DNA of 64,000 bases from Massariosphaeria phaeospora (lineage: Eukaryota; Ascomycota; Dothideomycetes; Pleosporales), in contig JAADJZ010000003.1 of the NCBI GenBank assembly GCA_011032825.1, positions 868,001-932,000 on the forward strand. Reading direction: 5' to 3'. The notes under the pieces are model-generated. The model saw only the letters and a program-made list of their open reading frames with translations. It searched no databases and was not told where the DNA came from. The position numbers were made by a program, and so were the translations under genes. This document shows positions 11,189 through 22,426 of the stretch, in pieces. Every line of letters begins with the position of its first letter. The stretch's first letter is position 1.

Positions 11189-12026
11189 CCGGACGTGACC
11201 TAGTCTTTACGCTTTGATCAGGGGATATATATTGACGTGAACCAGGACGTGGTGGGCGGTTGGTGCAAGGTAAGAGGGAGAAGGGCTCTTAAGGAAACAC
11301 GGTCTCCGGAACTAAGGCTGAGAACAATAGAATGCGAACATTGTAAAATACTGTATTGTAGTCTTGTAGAGCTATATTACTGCGTTAGTATAATTGTTTT
11401 AGAGGCAGGCAGGTATATCTTCTTAGTTCTGGAGACCCTGTTTCCGCAAGAGGAGGGGGTTCGAAAGAGTTCTCTGGTCTGGTGATGGTTGATCTGTAGA
11501 AAATTTGGGGAAGGTCGTTATCGATAAGAAGTGCCAAGGGGAGTCCGAAATTAGACTAGCGTCGCTTCCGGGGCTGTGTCGTGTCTAACGAGAGATGACG
11601 GGTACTGTAAAGTGTACTCTATATTAATGGGAACAATCATGAATTTAAGTGTACCCACCTCCCCTAGTTTTTTTTCTAGGACGCTTAACTCTGGGATCAC
11701 TTGAACACCTGCGAACCTTGGAACATTGATGGGTTAAACAGTCTCCGAGGCTGCGATGACTCAGCAGACAGCAGGCTCTGCTATTGGGCAGTTTTACTGT
11801 TTTTGTAAATACGAAATAATGTGGCTGGCTGGGGCCGAGGTTTTCATTTTAGCTTCTTCAACCTGCTCATGTTCATCTAGTTCAGTTCTTCTCTGCTGCG
11901 CTTCCCCTAGATCTTTGAGACAACGTCGCAAAATTCGAATATATGTGAAGAGCGAAGCTAGTTCTTTCAAGCGGTCACTCAAGATCTCTATTCGGAAGCC
12001 GCATCGAAGAAGAAGCGACGAGAACG
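11189..12026. other. Intergenic, nothing recognised
   Basis: About 840 bp, rather A/T-rich in the middle, with no supportable gene. The last 100 bp lead into the ATG at 12027. Confidence 0.4.
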
Positions 12027-12802
12027 ATGAATGCCGAAGAGGACACGCCAACCAGAACCGAAGCTCATGATGGAGTACCAAGAGGAGATGAAGTGACAGA
12101 AGAAGATGATGCAGTATCCAAAGAAAACGGAATATCTGCGGAAGACGAAGTGAGTGGACAAGATGGAACTTCCGAAGAATATACACCATCTTATGGAGAT
12201 GATGCAATCGGAGAAGATGAAGCTACCACAGAATACGAACCTACCAGAGAACACGAACCTACCAGAGATCACGAACCTACTAGAGAACACGAAGGGATCG
12301 GAAGAGGGGCAGGGGACGTGGCTGCGTTGCAACACATCTCAAGAAGCTTAGAACGTATAGAGCAGCTGCTGGTCAGTCAAAATAGTGGAACGAAACGTCT
12401 TCGGAAGGTCATGGTGAAGCAGACAGGAGGTGATAGTGGGAACGACTCGGTAGGCTTGGCGGGCCCCAAAAGGCTCTCGACAGGCATAGCAATAAATGCT
12501 GATACAATATTTAGAGTCACAGATCTTCCTCGAGGCATAGCCGCGGGTCGGGTACATCTTCGTCGTCGACTTATGATGACAGTGTCATCGTCGAACCTCG
12601 CTGTTTAGTGGACGAAATCCCAGGCTACGATATAATGGTTGGAAGAGGGCGTTATATCCCACAGTGCAACCAACTTGATCTCCTGTTTACTGAAAGTGCT
12701 CTGCAACGCCACGAGCCCTCGGGGGCCACAATGCTATGCGAGTTGCTTGATAGGTACATCACTGCAGTGGAGCACTCGGGGCACGTGCCAAATTCTTTAT
12801 AA
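12027..12802 (+). CDS. Acidic repeat protein, possibly 5' part of the CorA-like gene
   Basis: ATG at 12027. Exons 12027-12449 and 12515-12802 (intron GTAGGC...TTTAG) give 236 aa. The N-terminal half is Glu/Asp-rich and carries three to four copies of a six-residue repeat (EPTREH/EPTRDH, DNA about 12238-12292); then come an amphipathic helix (LQHISRSLERIEQLL) and, after the intron, a Ser/Arg-rich stretch. Not recognised. The frame stops 58 nt before the frame of the CorA-like protein opens, in the same direction. It is either a separate gene or the N-terminus of that gene joined by a splice or frameshift I could not resolve. Confidence 0.45.
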
Positions 12803-12859
12803 TGGACTTCCTCTTCGAAAAGAATCGGGGTAGAATGAGACTGGCGTGTCCTGCTAGTA

Positions 12860-14694
12860 AGGATACCGCCTTCGTTCAGCATGCAAACCGGCTAATACTA
12901 TCACATACGATCTCCAAAACCTGGGAGGTCGCCTAGAGACTTGTTTTCACTATTATCGCAGTGTTGGTTTCTCAGATGATGATTTTAACCCTCGCTTAAA
13001 CTGGGCGCGACTGATGTATGTTCTAGTGTAATCGAAAACACATAATGACGTGCTGAGAGAACTTCCCTAGTATCCTCGAGGGCCTAACGACGATCAAAGA
13101 TCCAGATAATCCGCAAAAAACCCTTTTCCCACCCTTTCTTACCACCTTGGAGTACGTCCGTGGCGGAGCGCCTCCAGCGTTCGTGGATATATTCAATCTC
13201 CATGTCTCGTGCGCTGACCCCTCTCCTAATTGGGACTTTAATACTCAATTTCAGATCACATTCTATGAGATTTTGAGCGAATCTCCGATACATGAAGCCT
13301 GGGAACATGGAACACTCTACCCACGCTCCGATAAAGGTATGAGCACTGTTTTCAGGAAGGCTTGTTTGACAGTAAGGCCGCCGCTCCCAGCTATCATTGA
13401 GTTGATGTCTCACGCTAAGATATATAGATTCTCATACTTGGGGTGCGCAACTACAAAAGCGAAGGAAGTTGGAGCATCGTCGTTTGCGCTCCTTCAGGAT
13501 TCTTTGGAGAAATTAAGTCCGTCCCACCTTTCCGTCCAAGCGGAGGTCCTCTAGCAATAGAGCCTTCTTCACAAGGGGGTGTAGTCCACTACTGGGAGGC
13601 AGTTCTGGAAGTGCTTGTTGAATGCTTGCCAATTGTAGTCGGTAGGTGGAGAGCTATTTGGAAAGAAATCAACGATCTCATCGAGAGCGACGGCTATACG
13701 ACGTTCATGAAGCCGGAGGAATACGTCCATCTCCTTTACGACGAAGCGTCCTTCCCGAGGTCAAGGTTCTACTTTTGGGCTATTGGATGCCTGAGCGCCT
13801 TTGAGGAAAATTTGACGACGAACATACATCAACTGCGTGCTTTTCGAAAATTCCATGCTGAGCGCGGGTTCGATCAGTCCAGTCTATATGCTAAAGACAT
13901 GGGCGAACGATTGAACTCGGCCTTTGAAAACCTGGAGGATATTGCCGAGCAGCTTCGCAAGAAGCTTGGAGCCCTACGAGCACTTCGCGATGGAGTACGT
14001 ACTAAACATTCCCTTCAGTTATCTTCAGCATCTGACAACAGCCAAGCTCTTCAGTGCCAGCGGCGTTATGGAGTCTCGACAATCAAGAGTGCTGGGCGAA
14101 AATGTCCGTCTCTTAACTTTCGTCAGCATCTTCTTCCTGCCGCTAGGGCTCATCATAGTAAGCAGCCCTCATCAAGTTGACATTACCATCAAACTAATAG
14201 TTTCACATGCGTTTTGGAGTGTTCCCGACGTCAACTCAACCTGGTCCGGAATACGAACACCCGTTTGCGTCTCTGCAATCGGAGGGATAATTACGTACCT
14301 TGTAGTCTTCAATCTGGACCTCCTCGAGTCACTAGCTCGATCCGCTTTATCTGGGCCGCGAAATTATCTGGTTGGGAGGATGGCATTCACTGGCAATATG
14401 GAACCCACTCAGCCTCTCGCCAATCGCCCAGAGCCGATTGGCGGAAAGACGGACAGATGGCAGTCTCGAGCCAAAGACTTCGAAGTATTTCCCAGGCGGG
14501 ACCAGAATCCGAAGCCTTCTGACTGGTGGTTGCTCCTTTTTGCAGTCCGGCTGTCATTCACATCGGCCTATAACATACTGTCTAAACCGTTTCGCAATCG
14601 TCCTGCACCGCCAGTACACACACTGCCACTACACAGCGGCCAAGAAGAACAGCGGACAGAGGAAAACACCGGCAGCGGCAACAGTTCAAGATGA
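12860..14694 (+). CDS. CorA-like membrane protein (start unresolved)
   Basis: Resembles the large fungal family of CorA-like proteins: a long helical cytosolic part and two C-terminal membrane helices. Exons ..-13015, 13071-13516, 13576-13994 and 14047-14694 keep frame through introns GTATGT...CTAG, GTCCGT...CAAG and GTACGT...CAAG. Landmarks are LFSASGVMESRQSRVLGENV just before helix 1 (LLTFVSIFFLPLGLIIV), helix 2 (VSAIGGIITYLVVFNLDLL) and a juxtamembrane KPSDWWLLLFAVR. The GMN motif of true Mg channels is not seen, so transport is not implied. The 5' end is unclear: the frame opens after a stop at 12857-12859 and no good ATG follows. A possible extra intron near 14161 was rejected on frame. 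It may be a pseudogene. Confidence 0.6.
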
Positions 14695-14910
14695 AGAAGC
14701 AGAGAACAAGGTCTCGGGAACTAAAGACTTGGGTATCATCTATCTGCTTAACTTTATGTGTGGTGGGTGGGAGGAAGAGGGGTAGATCACATTATCTGGC
14801 CTACCGCGTCTTTTCTTCCCTGCCTGCCTATGAATTAGTTGAACAAAACATGTCATGCTCGTCACGCCAATACCTTTGTCCGTTGGTCAGCAAGAATATT
14901 CAGGTATAGG

Positions 14911-15031
14911 TATATAAGCCCATCTCTTCTGTCACTTACTCACTTCCTCCCCTCTTACCTACATGTCGGTTGGTTTGAAGATTTATCCTCTAAAAAAGAC
15001 AGCAAAGAGGAACAATGGGAGTTTGGGTTGA
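14911..15031 (+). promoter_or_regulatory. Array unit 1
   Basis: TATATAAG at 14911 with CT-rich leader including ACTTACTCACTT. The first ATG (14963, 22-codon ORF starting MSVGLKIYP) is 52 nt away, not the usual 89; the CTCTAAAA block lies inside this ORF. Confidence 0.45.
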
Positions 15032-15115
15032 AAATGAAGAACCAGTGGACACATGGTGTGAGAGTGTGAGGACCGGGCACGGGGAATGGAATTGGTGGGT
15101 GAGGATGCACAAAGG

Positions 15116-15141
15116 GTGATGATGATGATGATGATGATGAT
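15116..15141 (+). repeat. GAT trinucleotide microsatellite
   Basis: About eight GAT/ATG repeats lie 55-80 bp upstream of the unit 2 TATA box, where other units carry GATGATGTGCAGC, so it looks like an expansion of that box. Confidence 0.7.
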
Positions 15142-15194
15142 GGGCATCGAAGGAAGTCTAGTCGGACATGTGGAGGTATGTGCACGAGGATGGA

Positions 15195-15380
15195 TATATA
15201 AGCCCACTCTTTCTCTCGGCTGTTGTCCTTCTTCTTTACGGTGCTTGGGACTCCTCAGGGGGGTTCTACTAAAACGTCATGCATTTCGATGCCATGTTGT
15301 GTTCTGAAAGACCTCGGATACCCTACCATGCGGCTTTGAAACGTAGCATCGATGAGCGAGGTGTGGTATGTGCGAATTAG
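15195..15380 (+). promoter_or_regulatory. Array unit 2
   Basis: TATATAAG at 15195, pyrimidine leader, a CTACTAAAA block, ATG at 15279 (84 nt from TATA) opening 33 codons (MHFDAMLCSERP...). Followed by an enlarged spacer with a dispersed repeat copy. Confidence 0.45.
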
Positions 15381-15490
15381 ATGGTGATGATCCGTATCAA
15401 AGTCAACTCCACCGCCCTACTCCATTTCCTCTACGCACCTACCTACTATGCGCCTTATCCCTCACCTGAAGCTCTACAAGCCCTACATAG

Positions 15491-15562
15491 ACAATAACTA
15501 GTATGCTAGATACAACAGGGCTTTGTAAAGAGAGAAGTAGACTATCTACCTATTGCTAGAAA
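15491..15562 (+). repeat. Dispersed repeat, copy 1
   Basis: Contains CTAGTATGCTAGATACAACA then GGGCTTTGTAAAG; it closely matches copy 3 at 27161-27232 over about 70 bp. It sits in the enlarged spacer between array units 2 and 3. Confidence 0.7.
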
Positions 15563-15670
15563 CTCCTCGCCTGAAGTCAGTCTCCTTTAGGTAATTGGTA
15601 TTACAGAATAGAAGCAGGGTAAGGATGCAAGACTTAACCGGTAAGGTGGCGGCGCGTGGGCGAGAGTGGG

Positions 15671-15798
15671 TATATAAGTTTGCATTTTCTTGTAGCTGTT
15701 AGGCTGCTTCTTCTTCTTTTTCTTTACAGTGCCCGGAATGGGACTCTGAGGGGGAGGGCTACTAAAAACAAATTGGTTCTGAAAACATGTTGGAGTGA
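15671..15798 (+). promoter_or_regulatory. Array unit 3 (decayed ORF)
   Basis: TATATAAG at 15671, leader rich in TTCTTCTTC, CTACTAAAA block. ATGTTGGAGTGA at 15787 aligns with the ATGGTGGAGTGY start of other units but has TGA as the fourth codon, so the tiny ORF is not kept here. Confidence 0.45.
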
Positions 15799-15933
15799 GT
15801 GGCCTTCTGTTTGGAAGGTGGCATTTGGCGGGTGGTACGCGGAACTCGAGTATAGTAGTGATGGTGATGGTGAGCTACATTAGTTGAATTTGGAAGAGAA
15901 GGGGTTTGTTGAAAGTGTGGTGCTGTGGATAGG

Positions 15934-16054
15934 TATATAAGCCCCTCTGTGTTCGCCTTCACTCTCCACTCTAGCACACACTCGCTTGCATCTTTCTGAA
16001 TAAAAGTACAACAAGCCTCCTTCAATGGTGTGGTGTGTGTTGTGTTGGGTTTAA
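15934..16054 (+). promoter_or_regulatory. Array unit 4
   Basis: TATATAAG at 15934, leader with AGCACACACTCGCTTGC, GAATAAAA block, ATG at 16025 (91 nt) opening MVWCVLCWV. Confidence 0.55.
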
Positions 16055-16221
16055 AATACAAGTAGGAAGTTCATTATGCGGTTCCAGACAAGCGTGAAGT
16101 CCGACTTAGAGTATAGGAAGTGAGATGATGACGTGCAGCGTTGATCACATTCGGAGATCAAGGTTAGCAATAAACGGTGAGAGTTTGACAATAGTATGGT
16201 GTGCTACCGAGGAGTGGGTGG

Positions 16222-16343
16222 TATATAAACACCTCTTTTTTCTCTCTCTCCGTCCTTCTCCGTAGCACACACTCACTTGCGTTTCAGTAAAATACGGAAT
16301 AGCAATATCCATGATGGTGGAACGTGGGTTCTCTGGCGCTTGA
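16222..16343 (+). promoter_or_regulatory. Array unit 5
   Basis: TATATAAA at 16222, leader with AGCACACACTCACTTGC, CAGTAAAA block, ATG at 16311 (89 nt) opening MMVERGFSGA. The upstream box GACGTGCAGCGTTGATC is at about 16130. Confidence 0.6.
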
Positions 16344-16498
16344 AAATCCTCAAAATGGGCTTTCGGGCGCACGCAAATTACGGCATAACCTCAGGCATTA
16401 TTAAAGCAATGATGTGCAGCATCGGTGGAGCTGGAGAATAAAGTCAGCGTGTGGGTAGAGGGATGAGGGTTTGCGGTAGTGCTGTGTAGAAGCGTGGG

Positions 16499-16653
16499 AA
16501 CATAAGCACCGTTTCCTTTCCTGTTGTTTCTCCTTGTATAACTTACCTGCTTTTGTATCTCTCTTAAAAATGGCGTAAATACGAGTCATGCTGCAGTGGG
16601 CGTTCTCTGGCGCTGAAATGCTTCGCCTGTGCAAAAGTACCGTTTTATACTAG
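16499..16653 (+). promoter_or_regulatory. Array unit 6 (mutated TATA)
   Basis: The TATA position reads AACATAAG (16499). CTCTTAAAA block, ATG at 16588 (89 nt) opening 21 codons beginning MLQWAFSGAEML. Upstream box GATGTGCAGC at 16411. Confidence 0.55.
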
Positions 16654-16753
16654 AATGAGTTTGAAGTGATGATGTGCAGCGTTGATCGAATTGGAGGTAG
16701 TTGGCAATAGAGGATAGGAGTTTGTGATAGTGCTGTGGACAGGAAGGAATAGG

Positions 16754-16878
16754 TATATAAGCCCTCTTCCCTTCTCTCTGTTTCTGCCCCTTAACAATTA
16801 CTTGTTCTCGTGCCCCTCTAAAAAACTCTCGCGTTCGAGATGATGGCAGAGTGCGCTTTCTCCGGCGTTCAAAATTGA
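16754..16878 (+). promoter_or_regulatory. Array unit 7
   Basis: TATATAAG at 16754, CTCTAAAA block, ATGs at 16840 and 16843 (86 and 89 nt) opening MMAECAFSGVQN. Upstream box GATGTGCAGCGTTGATCG at 16671. Confidence 0.6.
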
Positions 16879-17014
16879 TTTGACTGGGATGATGGACCTT
16901 CGTTGGCAGCGTGTGTGAGCCATAATCCGTGAGGTGGTGATGTTCAACATCGACAAGGATCGGCAACGAAGAACGGTCGGGTATCTGTTGGTAGTGATGT
17001 CCTATAGGTTTGGG

Positions 17015-17184
17015 TATATAAGCACCCTCTTCGCTCTTTCGTTTCCTTCTACAAACCGCTCACTCCTTCATGCCTCTCAATAAAAAAAAGGTAGGACCCT
17101 CCTATGGCGGAGTGTATGTTGCTCTTACCTTCAATGATAAAATCGCTCTGTTTCCCGAACGATGAGATTTCGACGGCGAAGTGA
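17015..17184 (+). promoter_or_regulatory. Array unit 8
   Basis: TATATAAG at 17015, leader with CGCTCACTCC, CTCAATAAAA block, ATG at 17104 (89 nt) opening 26 codons beginning MAECMLLLPS. Confidence 0.6.
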
Positions 17185-17250
17185 ATGTTATTACTGTCCT
17201 AGCGGAACTCGCTGCCGACTCTATCTAAGGATAGCCGCATTTTGCTCTTC

Positions 17251-17289
17251 CTAGATCGACCTGTCTAGATACAATAGGCCTTCATAGAG
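17251..17289 (+). repeat. Dispersed repeat, copy 2 (short, diverged)
   Basis: CTAGATCGACCTGTCTAGAT then ACAATAGGCCTTCATAGAG, similar to the core of copies 1 and 3. It lies in the second enlarged spacer of the array. Confidence 0.5.
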
Positions 17290-17454
17290 TGGAGGCTAAA
17301 CTATTGAGGGTTGGCTGAGATCGATTACGTTGTCGAGAGGATGGCGTGTAAACGTACAAATTCTAGTAGAGCGGTGGATTAAAACTTGACGTGAGTATCG
17401 AGTGGAAAAAATTCTCTCCATCTGAGAGCGTGTTAGTGGCGCACTCTCTAGAGA

Positions 17455-17657
17455 TATATAAGTACCCTTTCTCTTCCCCTTCTCAACTCTCCACAGCACT
17501 TACTCACTTCTGTGCCTCTCTAAAATCCTCCGGCTTCACCGCTATGGTGGAGTCCGCTTCTCTCCGCTCTAAACTGAACGTCTTCCAGCCCATGGATTTG
17601 TTTAGTGGCAGAGCGTATGCTTTGCAAATTGTGCGTGGAAGCCATGGTGAAGAGTAG
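17455..17657 (+). promoter_or_regulatory. Array unit 9
   Basis: TATATAAG at 17455, leader with AGCACTTACTCACTTC, CTCTAAAA block, ATG at 17544 (89 nt) opening 37 codons beginning MVESASLRSK, the longest tiny ORF. Confidence 0.6.
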
Positions 17658-17728
17658 TCTACTAGTGAATTTGCATCGTCGCGGTGGAGCGTACTGGTGG
17701 GTGTCGGACCGTGAATTTCCTCTGCGGG

Positions 17729-17886
17729 TATAAAGATCTCTCCTGTCCCTGCTATCTCCTTCCTCCACAGCGCTCATCAGTTTCTATGCCTCTCCAAAGC
17801 GGCCGGACAGCAGTAGCATGGTGGAGTGTGCTCTGTTCTACTTTGTAAATCACAGGAACTTCCCCGATGAAGTTTTTGGGGGCTGA
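17729..17886 (+). promoter_or_regulatory. Array unit 10
   Basis: TATAAAG at 17729, leader with CAGCGCTCATCAG, CTCCAAAG block, ATG at 17818 (89 nt) opening 22 codons beginning MVECALFYFV. Confidence 0.55.
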
Positions 17887-18023
17887 GTATGTAAGATACG
17901 GTTGGAAATTCGAAGCTGCCGTGGATATGGTACAGAGCGTGGTGATGATGCACATCATCGTGCTGTGAGGCCACATGTAGTACTCGAGGCCGAGTTTAAT
18001 GTTCCTGTGCCTCCTTTCGCGGG

Positions 18024-18143
18024 TATTCAAGCTGCACCACTCGTCGGCTTCTCTAAGATCGCCAGGAAGTAGATTTATGTGGATTTGTGTTTAAATCCAC
18101 ATTCTCTTCCGTTATGAAACTTTTCGTCGAAGATCTGACTTGA
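18024..18143 (+). promoter_or_regulatory. Array unit 11 (degenerate TATA)
   Basis: TATTCAAG at 18024 replaces TATATAAG. The ATG at 18114 is still 90 nt away and opens MKLFVEDLT. Upstream GATGATGCACATCATCG at about 17944. Confidence 0.4.
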
Positions 18144-18251
18144 AGAAGCTGTGTCTGCTCTCCGGACTTTGAAAATCGAAGACTGCCACCTGCGAGAAAC
18201 GGATCATACGGAGCATGATGGAGCTTGAGCTGTGCCACTCTCATGAGTTGG

Positions 18252-18380
18252 TATATAGATCCTTGTCCAGCCTGTCTCTTCTTCTTTCTCTTCACCAGTC
18301 AATCCTGTGCGTGGATAATAAAGGACTTATTCTCCTGTAACATGGACGCTCGCCCTGAGATTTGGATATACTCCGACTAG
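18252..18380 (+). promoter_or_regulatory. Array unit 12, nearest to GH47 gene
   Basis: TATATAG at 18252, leader CTCTTCTTCTTTCTC, AATAAAGG block, ATG at 18342 (90 nt) opening MDARPEIWIYSD. It lies 370 bp before the GH47 start codon, so it could also serve as that gene's promoter. Confidence 0.5.
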
Positions 18381-18584
18381 AGGAGTTGACGGCCGTGGCA
18401 GGCATTGATGATGCTGGACAGGATTTGCTGCTGATGAAGATCCTCTTGATGCCAGCGTGGCAGTTGCAACTTGGCGTCCGCGCTAGCAACGCCACATGTG
18501 GCTGGAATCGGACGAAGCGTGCGCCACATCGACCCAGGGGCAGCTCCACCCTTGTCACACGTCGTCTACATTCACGGCAGTGCT

Positions 18585-18606
18585 CAGGTGTTGTTGTTAA
18601 CACCTG
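18585..18606. promoter_or_regulatory. Inverted repeat upstream of GH47 gene
   Basis: Arms CAGGTGTT and AACACCTG are separated by GTTGTT, about 145 bp before the ATG. It may be a dimeric regulator site or a leader hairpin; neither is shown. Confidence 0.35.
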
Positions 18607-18748
18607 TCCAACCCGTCTCTCATGTCGCCGGCGTGCATCACGTCCAATCGAGGGCCGCCGCAGTGAAGCTGGCGTGGGAGTTTTGCACCATTGGTCTTGC
18701 CTTCGTTGTAAATATTTGTTTATCGCACTCATTTCCCGCGCGCTGGGC

Positions 18749-20951
<2,203 letters not shown>

Positions 20952-21269
20952 AGGAGAGTATGCGTAGGTTTCGGTAAACTAAGTTTTTCTTGATATTTTC
21001 CCCATTGTCTTCTTGGATGCATTTACAGTGGTGTTGAACTTCGAACTGGTGTTATGTGCATTGCAATAGAGCTGTAAGTTTATGTATAATTAGGGCATTC
21101 TGCTTGCTAAGGCCTAAACACCTAGGTATCGGGCTCGTCATTGTTCACAAGCAGTATCAACTTTATGTCAAGGCATCATGTATCCCAGAGCCATTGTAAA
21201 GAGCGTCGCCGCGGTTAAATAGACCAACCCCCTATACCTTCGGACTAGAGTACACCATAAATCCTTAAG
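20952..21269. other. Intergenic, nothing recognised
   Basis: 318 bp holding the 3' end of the GH47 gene and the promoter of the next gene. Confidence 0.4.
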
Positions 21270-22310
21270 ATGGGTCGGCATTCGATTCAATCACGCCCTC
21301 GCCCAGGCCTGGACACTTCCGCACTGCTCTACCAAGTCGCCAACGAGGTCACCATATCCATTGCTGCAAACCTGAAGTTTAGTAGCTTCCACATCTGGGA
21401 CAAAGTCGAGCGCTTGGGGATCAACAACTCCAATGTCCAAGACGACTTCTGGGACGACCTCTTCCCTTACCTAGACTGCTTAGGTCTGGCGCTCCACGCA
21501 CAACGGAGCCTCCGCGAAGCCCTCTCCCAAAAGCCTGAGACTGCACAATACGCAGATCTAGTGCAGCTTATGACGAATACAAAGATGGCGAGCCAGACGC
21601 TACGCTTCCATTCCTTCGTCGCGCTCTGCTTCCACGAGTACTGCATTGCCATCGACCTCCCCTACCACGCGTCTGCGTTCGAAGTTAAACTCGAAGGCAG
21701 CTTCACATGCGAAGAGGTGGTTTCCCTGCACGGCAAAACGCTCCACATGTACCATAACGTTGGGTGCGTCGACTGGTCGCGGAAGCTCACCATGGATAGG
21801 ATCCCGTTCTCCGAGATGGACAGCGGCGCCGCCCTGCGCCAGCTCGCCATCCCGTCGTTGACGCCCAGCATCGGCACGCCGCAGAACAAGTACGTGATCG
21901 TTCGATCCCTGCTAGACAGCAAACCGGAGCACTTAGTGTCGACCCCGTTCCAGGGTAAGTATCTGGCTATCACGTGTCGGTTGCGCGTCGACTTTGAGAA
22001 CAGCACGCTGATTCTGCAGGTTCCGCTTCATGATTGGCTGTTGAAGCCTGAGCAGAAGGAGCGGTTTGAGCTGGTTAACCAGTCGGATATTCAATATTCG
22101 CCGTGGGGCAAGGGGCAAGCACATTTGGAACTGAAGCTGTATGAACACTCCGACGAGGCTAACACTGGGATTCGGTGGGACTTGGTCGATGTGCTGGCGG
22201 GGATTGCTACGACGCAGGGGCTTCCTGTTGAGGAGGTTCACCGCGCGGTTGAAGCTATCCAGCGGGTCCGAAATGGAGTTCGTGCCAAGTCGGCCGCAGT
22301 AGACCAGTAA
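21270..22310 (+). CDS. Hypothetical protein, 346 aa
   Basis: Single-exon ORF from ATG 21270 (MGRHSIQSRPRPGL). Not recognised. It is mostly helical at the N-terminus (residues about 20-130) and more beta-like from about 130 to 290, where SLHGKTLHMYHNVGCVDW and FQGKYLAITCRLRVDFE look like strands. No signal peptide, no membrane helix. Codon use and long stop-free frame support coding; the opposite-strand frames are shadows. It lies tail to tail with the DUF8021 gene. Confidence 0.75.
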   Translation: MGRHSIQSRPRPGLDTSALLYQVANEVTISIAANLKFSSFHIWDKVERLGINNSNVQDDFWDDLFPYLDCLGLALHAQRSLREALSQKPETAQYADLVQLMTNTKMASQTLRFHSFVALCFHEYCIAIDLPYHASAFEVKLEGSFTCEEVVSLHGKTLHMYHNVGCVDWSRKLTMDRIPFSEMDSGAALRQLAIPSLTPSIGTPQNKYVIVRSLLDSKPEHLVSTPFQGKYLAITCRLRVDFENSTLILQVPLHDWLLKPEQKERFELVNQSDIQYSPWGKGQAHLELKLYEHSDEANTGIRWDLVDVLAGIATTQGLPVEEVHRAVEAIQRVRNGVRAKSAAVDQ

Positions 22311-22426
22311 GCCAATTTCTCCCATAGTAGAGATTCTGTGATTAACAAAGACATTGTTACTATCCCTTAGTCTCCGTCCTCAATACCATTGACAATATAC
22401 ACAATGAACCCCAATTCCCACCTCAC

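Larger units (their letters stand above)
14895..18380 (+). repeat. Array of about 12 TATA/CT-leader/tiny-ORF units
   Basis: Diverged tandem units with first T of the TATA box at 14911, 15195, 15671, 15934, 16222, 16499, 16754, 17015, 17455, 17729, 18024 and 18252. Spacing is 228-295 bp except two gaps of 476 and 440 bp, both holding a copy of a dispersed repeat (15491-15562, 17251-17289). Shared order in a unit: GATGATGTGCAGC-like box 75-90 bp upstream, TATATAAG, about 30 nt of C/T, a CACTCACTT-like block, a CTCTAAAA-like block, then ATG. In nine units the ATG is 89-91 nt from the TATA box. Downstream of the ATG, several units share ATGGTGGAGTGYGCT. All point the same way, towards the GH47 gene. 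No known family is recognised. Confidence 0.8.

Noticed and set aside
14161..14203. Possible intron (GTAAGC...AATAG) in the CorA-like gene
   Set aside because: Removing it breaks the frame of the conserved second membrane helix; reading through keeps it.
15116..15141. CRISPR-like or minisatellite array at the GAT repeats
   Set aside because: It is a plain trinucleotide microsatellite, and the genome is fungal.
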